A program made the translations under genes and the position numbers. The notes beneath the pieces were generated by a model. That model worked only from the letters and a program-made list of their open reading frames with translations. It was not told the origin of the DNA and did no database searches. Positions 7,245 through 9,539 of a stretch of 9,539 nucleotides of DNA are shown here, in pieces; the stretch's first letter is position 1; every line of letters begins with the position of its first letter. Source of the DNA: JBBRNH01 sp038247465 (lineage in GTDB: Bacteria; Bacteroidota; Bacteroidia; Cytophagales; Spirosomataceae); assembly GCA_038247465.1 (NCBI GenBank), contig JBBRUV010000184.1, positions 1 to 9,539 on the forward strand, written 5' to 3'.

Positions 7245-7793
7245 ATGGAACAATACCTAACCTTTTTCAAGACCCTGAACGCCGGTGGCTATGTGTTTTT
7301 GGTGCTGACAGCCATCACGCTTTTTAGCGCAATTGTGGTAGTAACGGCCCGCAACCCCATTCACAGCGTACTGGCTCTGATTGCCACATTCTTCTGTTTA
7401 TCAGGCCATTATGTACTACTGAACGCACAGTTTCTGGCCGCCGTAAACATCATTGTTTATGCCGGGGCCATTATGGTTCTGTTTCTGTTTGTGATTATGT
7501 TTTTAAACATGCGCCGGGAGGACGAGGAATCGAAAAACACGTTATCAAAATTTATCTCACTCACCGTGGGCGGGGTATTGATGGTATTGCTCATTTTTAT
7601 TTTCCGGGTGGTGCAAACCGGAGCGGTTGACCCCCAAACGTACAATCCGCGCACGGGCCTGGCCGAAAATCTTGGTATGGTTTTGTACAGCGATTATTTG
7701 CTGCCGTTTGAATTGGCTTCGGTGCTGTTTCTGATTGCCATGGTTGGCGCAGTGATGCTCGGCAAACGCGAAACAGGCGACCGGCATTTCTAA
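7245..7793 (+). CDS. nuoJ: NADH-quinone oxidoreductase subunit J (ND6 homologue)
   Basis: NuoJ is a small membrane subunit of complex I next to NuoK and NuoH; its third helix is part of the coupling path between quinone reduction and proton pumping. The 182-residue protein shows five hydrophobic segments at about 15-34, 40-58, 62-88, 103-122 and 152-172. The ARNPIHSVLALI motif (35-46) and the conserved third helix NIIVYAGAIMVLFLFVIM (68-85), with its Tyr and Gly, are clear family marks. Between helices 4 and 5 is a periplasmic-type loop (GAVDPQTYNPRTG). The gene is followed by an intrinsic terminator 47 bases after the stop, not by nuoK as in most operons of this kind. It is therefore the last gene of this transcript. 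Confidence 0.95.
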   Translation: MEQYLTFFKTLNAGGYVFLVLTAITLFSAIVVVTARNPIHSVLALIATFFCLSGHYVLLNAQFLAAVNIIVYAGAIMVLFLFVIMFLNMRREDEESKNTLSKFISLTVGGVLMVLLIFIFRVVQTGAVDPQTYNPRTGLAENLGMVLYSDYLLPFELASVLFLIAMVGAVMLGKRETGDRHF

Positions 7794-7839
7794 ACCACCA
7801 GTTTGGCGGATTTACACTGATTCTTAAGATTTCATTTGA

Positions 7840-7871
7840 GCCGCCCGAAAACACAATCGGGTGGCTTTTTT
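7840..7871 (+). terminator. Intrinsic (Rho-independent) terminator after nuoJ
   Basis: The left arm gccgcccga (7840-7848) pairs with tcgggtggc (7857-7865) over nine positions, with one G-T pair. The loop is 8 bases, and six T residues follow (7866-7871). The shape is classical on the + strand. On the - strand there is no matching T-run, so it acts in one direction only. It marks the end of the nuoD-to-nuoJ transcript. The next gene starts 12 bases after the T-run. Confidence 0.9.
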
Positions 7872-7883
7872 CGTTTGGCATAC

Positions 7884-7946
7884 ATGAAGCATTTTCTCTC
7901 GCTGCTTTTTTTAGGCGTAAGTTTTTCATTAGTCATTGCAGGTTCG
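7884..7946 (+). other. Sec signal peptide of the surface protein
   Basis: A short basic start (MKH) is followed by about 16 hydrophobic residues (FLSLLFLGVSFSLVIA) and small residues (GS) suitable for signal peptidase I. Cleavage could fall after VIA or, less likely, after RSSA. There is no Cys at the cleavage zone, so a lipoprotein is unlikely. The frame through this segment continues without a stop into the modules, which supports the start. Confidence 0.75.
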
Positions 7947-9539
7947 TTCCGTTCATCTGCCTTTCTGATGGTCAGAAAACAAACCGGGAAAACTCGACCA
8001 GAACAAACGTTGCCAAGCGTGGCCCGACCAAGCGTGGCCCGACCAAGCGTGGCCCGACCAAGCGTGGCCCGACCAAGCGTGGCCCGACCAAGCGTGGCCC
8101 GACCCGACCAAGCGTGGCCCGACACCTTTATTATCCGTACTGACACGCTGATTGACCAGATTATGGTGAGAGACAGCGCATATCGGCGGATTTTCAGAAA
8201 AGATACGACCCGGTCTGGTGTGACTCGACGCGACACCGCTGCTGCCGTTGTTGTTCGGGATTCCAACCGGATTGAACTCCCCGAAATCACAACCGACGAT
8301 CTGAACGGGCTGGCCGTTTGCCCCGGCTCTGTTATCACGGTGCCGTTCAGCACAACCGGGCGGTTTAGTCCCGATAACCAGTTTTTACTCCTCCTTACCA
8401 ACGTCACAGGGCAAACAGATACCTTGTTGCGCGGTGGTAAAACCAGTCCGTTGGTCGCGCAGGTTCCCGTCAGTCTGACTGGCAACAGCCGCTATACTCT
8501 GCGCGTGGCATCGGGCAGTCCGGCGGTTGCCGGCACAGCGCAACCGTTCCGGGTGTTAACGGCGCCAACCGCCCGGCTCGACCTGACCGATGGCACCGGG
8601 GCCATTACGGTGCTACCGGGTCAGGCCGTTACAGCACGGGTGAGCTTATCAGGACAAGGCCCCTGGTCGTTTGCGCTCACCGACGGAACGCGGGTGCAAA
8701 ACATTCTCACAACCCCGTATGAAATCACAGTATCGCCGTTAAAACCAACCGTTTACAGAATTGCTGCCGTGAACGGGCCATGCGGGTCGGGCGTTGGAGT
8801 GGGCGAGGTATTGGTAAATGTGAACGAAAATCCGGCTCCTGCATTAAGCCTAAAAGCACCAGTAAGCGGCTATAAAATTTGCACCGGAACGCCGTTTCAA
8901 CTTGTTTTTTCGGCAACGGGTAAGTTTAATAATGGCAACGGGTTTGTAGCGCAACTGGCTGATACATCGGGGAATTGGACAAATATATCATCATCCGTAG
9001 TAGCAAGCCCAATCACCACACGGCTGCCGTATGGCATTACATCCGGCAAAACATATCGGCTTCGGCTTGTATCAACGTCGCCCGTGTTGGTAACTGATTC
9101 GGTACCGTTGTTTGTGGCCGAGCAAACCACAACCGTTTTACGAAACGATACGATTCGGATTGATGAAGGTAAACCGGCTGATTTACAGATTGATTTTACC
9201 GGCACTGCACCTTTTTTCGTGCTGATGACGGATGGCACGTATGAGAACGGTATCTTGAAAAGCCCGCATACGATTCGGGTAAGTCCGCCAAACCCAACGG
9301 GTTACGGCATTACATCGGCGGGCGGGGCTTGTGGCGTAGGGCCGTTTAGTGGGCGGGCTTTTGTGAAAGTCAACATCCCGCCATCAGTCATCAACACCGG
9401 CGATTTGAGCAAACGAACCATCTGCGCCGGGTCTGAAATTACGGTGCCGTACACAACCGCCGGGCGGTTTTATGCCAACAATAAGTGGGTAGTACAGGTG
9501 GCCGACACGAGCGGAAAATTCATGAGTATGGCAACAACG
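7884..9539 (+). CDS. Secreted or surface protein with signal peptide, PSVAR repeats and alternating Ig-like modules, 3' partial
   Basis: The frame is open from the ATG at 7884 to the right edge (552 codons, no stop), so the protein is longer than shown. Residues 1-20 or so (MKH, then a Leu/Phe/Val-rich core ending VIAGS) form a Sec signal peptide without a lipobox. Residues 44-73 are six PSVAR repeats, followed by a charged Asp/Arg-rich linker to about 140. Two module types then alternate. Type A starts near 142, 329 and 510 with Cys-x-Gly and has C-x14-F-x3-N; the Tyr of YxLR follows that Cys by 58 residues in both complete copies. Type B lies near 226-315 and 413-500, with TDGT and a Cys 33 residues after its Asp. 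These resemble Ig-like modules of large Bacteroidota exported proteins, which often end in a type IX secretion signal; that end is not visible here. The exact role is unknown; adhesion or cell-envelope display is an inference. Confidence 0.85.
   Translation, partial: MKHFLSLLFLGVSFSLVIAGSFRSSAFLMVRKQTGKTRPEQTLPSVARPSVARPSVARPSVARPSVARPSVARPDQAWPDTFIIRTDTLIDQIMVRDSAYRRIFRKDTTRSGVTRRDTAAAVVVRDSNRIELPEITTDDLNGLAVCPGSVITVPFSTTGRFSPDNQFLLLLTNVTGQTDTLLRGGKTSPLVAQVPVSLTGNSRYTLRVASGSPAVAGTAQPFRVLTAPTARLDLTDGTGAITVLPGQAVTARVSLSGQGPWSFALTDGTRVQNILTTPYEITVSPLKPTVYRIAAVNGPCGSGVGVGEVLVNVNENPAPALSLKAPVSGYKICTGTPFQLVFSATGKFNNGNGFVAQLADTSGNWTNISSSVVASPITTRLPYGITSGKTYRLRLVSTSPVLVTDSVPLFVAEQTTTVLRNDTIRIDEGKPADLQIDFTGTAPFFVLMTDGTYENGILKSPHTIRVSPPNPTGYGITSAGGACGVGPFSGRAFVKVNIPPSVINTGDLSKRTICAGSEITVPYTTAGRFYANNKWVVQVADTSGKFMSMATT
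8013..8122 (+). repeat. Tandem array of 15-bp units (ccaagcgtggcccga), seven copies, with a 5-bp offset before the last
   Basis: Six perfect head-to-tail copies run from 8013 to 8102. A 5-bp partial unit (cccga, 8103-8107) follows, and then a seventh perfect copy (8108-8122). In the reading frame of the surface protein the first six units encode PSVAR each. The 5-bp insert shifts the last unit, which is read as part of PDQAWPD. Array copy number changes by 15 bp would keep the frame; changes of the 5-bp unit would not. Copies are identical, which suggests recent expansion or ongoing homogenisation. There are no spacers, so it is not a CRISPR array. Confidence 0.97.
8307..9539 (+). repeat. Protein-level repeats: alternating Ig-like modules A1-B1-A2-B2-A3 (A3 cut by the window edge)
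   Basis: Modules of type A begin near residues 142, 329 and 510 of the surface protein and modules of type B near 226 and 413. The reference Cys of type A is at residues 146, 333 and 514, giving periods of 187 and 181. The reference Asp of type B (TDGT) is at 267 and 450, a period of 183. Inner spacings are fixed: Cys to Phe 15, Phe to Asn 4, Cys to Tyr 58 in type A; Asp to Cys 33 in type B. The DNA is no longer similar over long runs, so these are old duplications. One Cys per module could allow disulfides between neighbouring modules. Confidence 0.8.

Noticed and set aside
7802..7838. Bacteroidota-type promoter (TTTG at 7802-7805, TTCATTTG at 7831-7838) for the surface gene
   Set aside because: Spacing is 25 bases where about 19-21 is expected, one consensus base is wrong, and the start would fall inside the terminator hairpin. 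Too weak to annotate.
8103..8107. 5-bp insert as a frameshift that breaks the surface gene
   Set aside because: The frame from the signal peptide continues through the insert into the module region without a stop, so the gene is intact as read.
8013..8122. CRISPR-like repeat array
   Set aside because: Units are 15 bp, directly adjacent and without spacers, and they lie inside a coding frame.
7832..8485. Open frame on the - strand with repeated TLGRA pentapeptides
   Set aside because: It is the antisense shadow of the 15-bp array. The + strand frame has a signal peptide and recognisable modules with conserved spacings and stays open for 552 codons.

Overview
The window is a stretch of a Bacteroidota chromosome, most likely from the order Cytophagales (Spirosoma-like). 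This placement is inferred from the protein style, a NuoG without the molybdopterin domain, start codons with no clear Shine-Dalgarno sequence, and a downstream surface protein built of Ig-like modules typical of that group. No taxonomic marker such as rRNA is present. Everything that can be supported is on the + strand. There are no tRNA, rRNA or CRISPR features and no gene-free stretch over 300 bases.

Bases 1-7793 hold the middle of a respiratory complex I (NADH:quinone oxidoreductase) operon. It encodes nuoD (5' end outside the window), nuoE, nuoF, a short nuoG, nuoH, nuoI and nuoJ. NuoE, NuoF and NuoG carry electrons from NADH through FMN and Fe-S clusters. NuoI and NuoD pass them to quinone, and NuoH and NuoJ are membrane subunits. 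All expected cluster ligands are visible except in the vestigial C-terminal part of NuoG, where the cysteine set is altered.

The unusual feature is that each of the three junctions nuoD/nuoE, nuoE/nuoF and nuoF/nuoG holds one small extra gene in the same direction, separated from its neighbours by only 3-38 bases. Two look like divergent DUF29-family proteins (1132-1560 and 3896-4318). The third (2103-2513) is a small Uma2/PD-(D/E)XK-nuclease-like protein. All three are more AT-rich (about 43-49% GC by hand count) than samples of the nuo genes around them (about 57%). This suggests acquired genes that settled in operon junctions without breaking any subunit.

The nuoH-nuoI gap carries a long palindrome (6581-6662) built from four copies of a 10-mer. 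A strong intrinsic terminator (7840-7871) follows nuoJ, so nuoK, nuoL, nuoM and nuoN are not contiguous here.

From 7884 to the end, open at the right edge, runs a gene for a secreted or surface protein. It has a signal peptide, an in-frame array of six PSVAR pentapeptides encoded by 15-bp DNA repeats (with a seventh DNA copy shifted by a 5-bp insert), and then alternating Ig-like modules with a period of about 185 residues.
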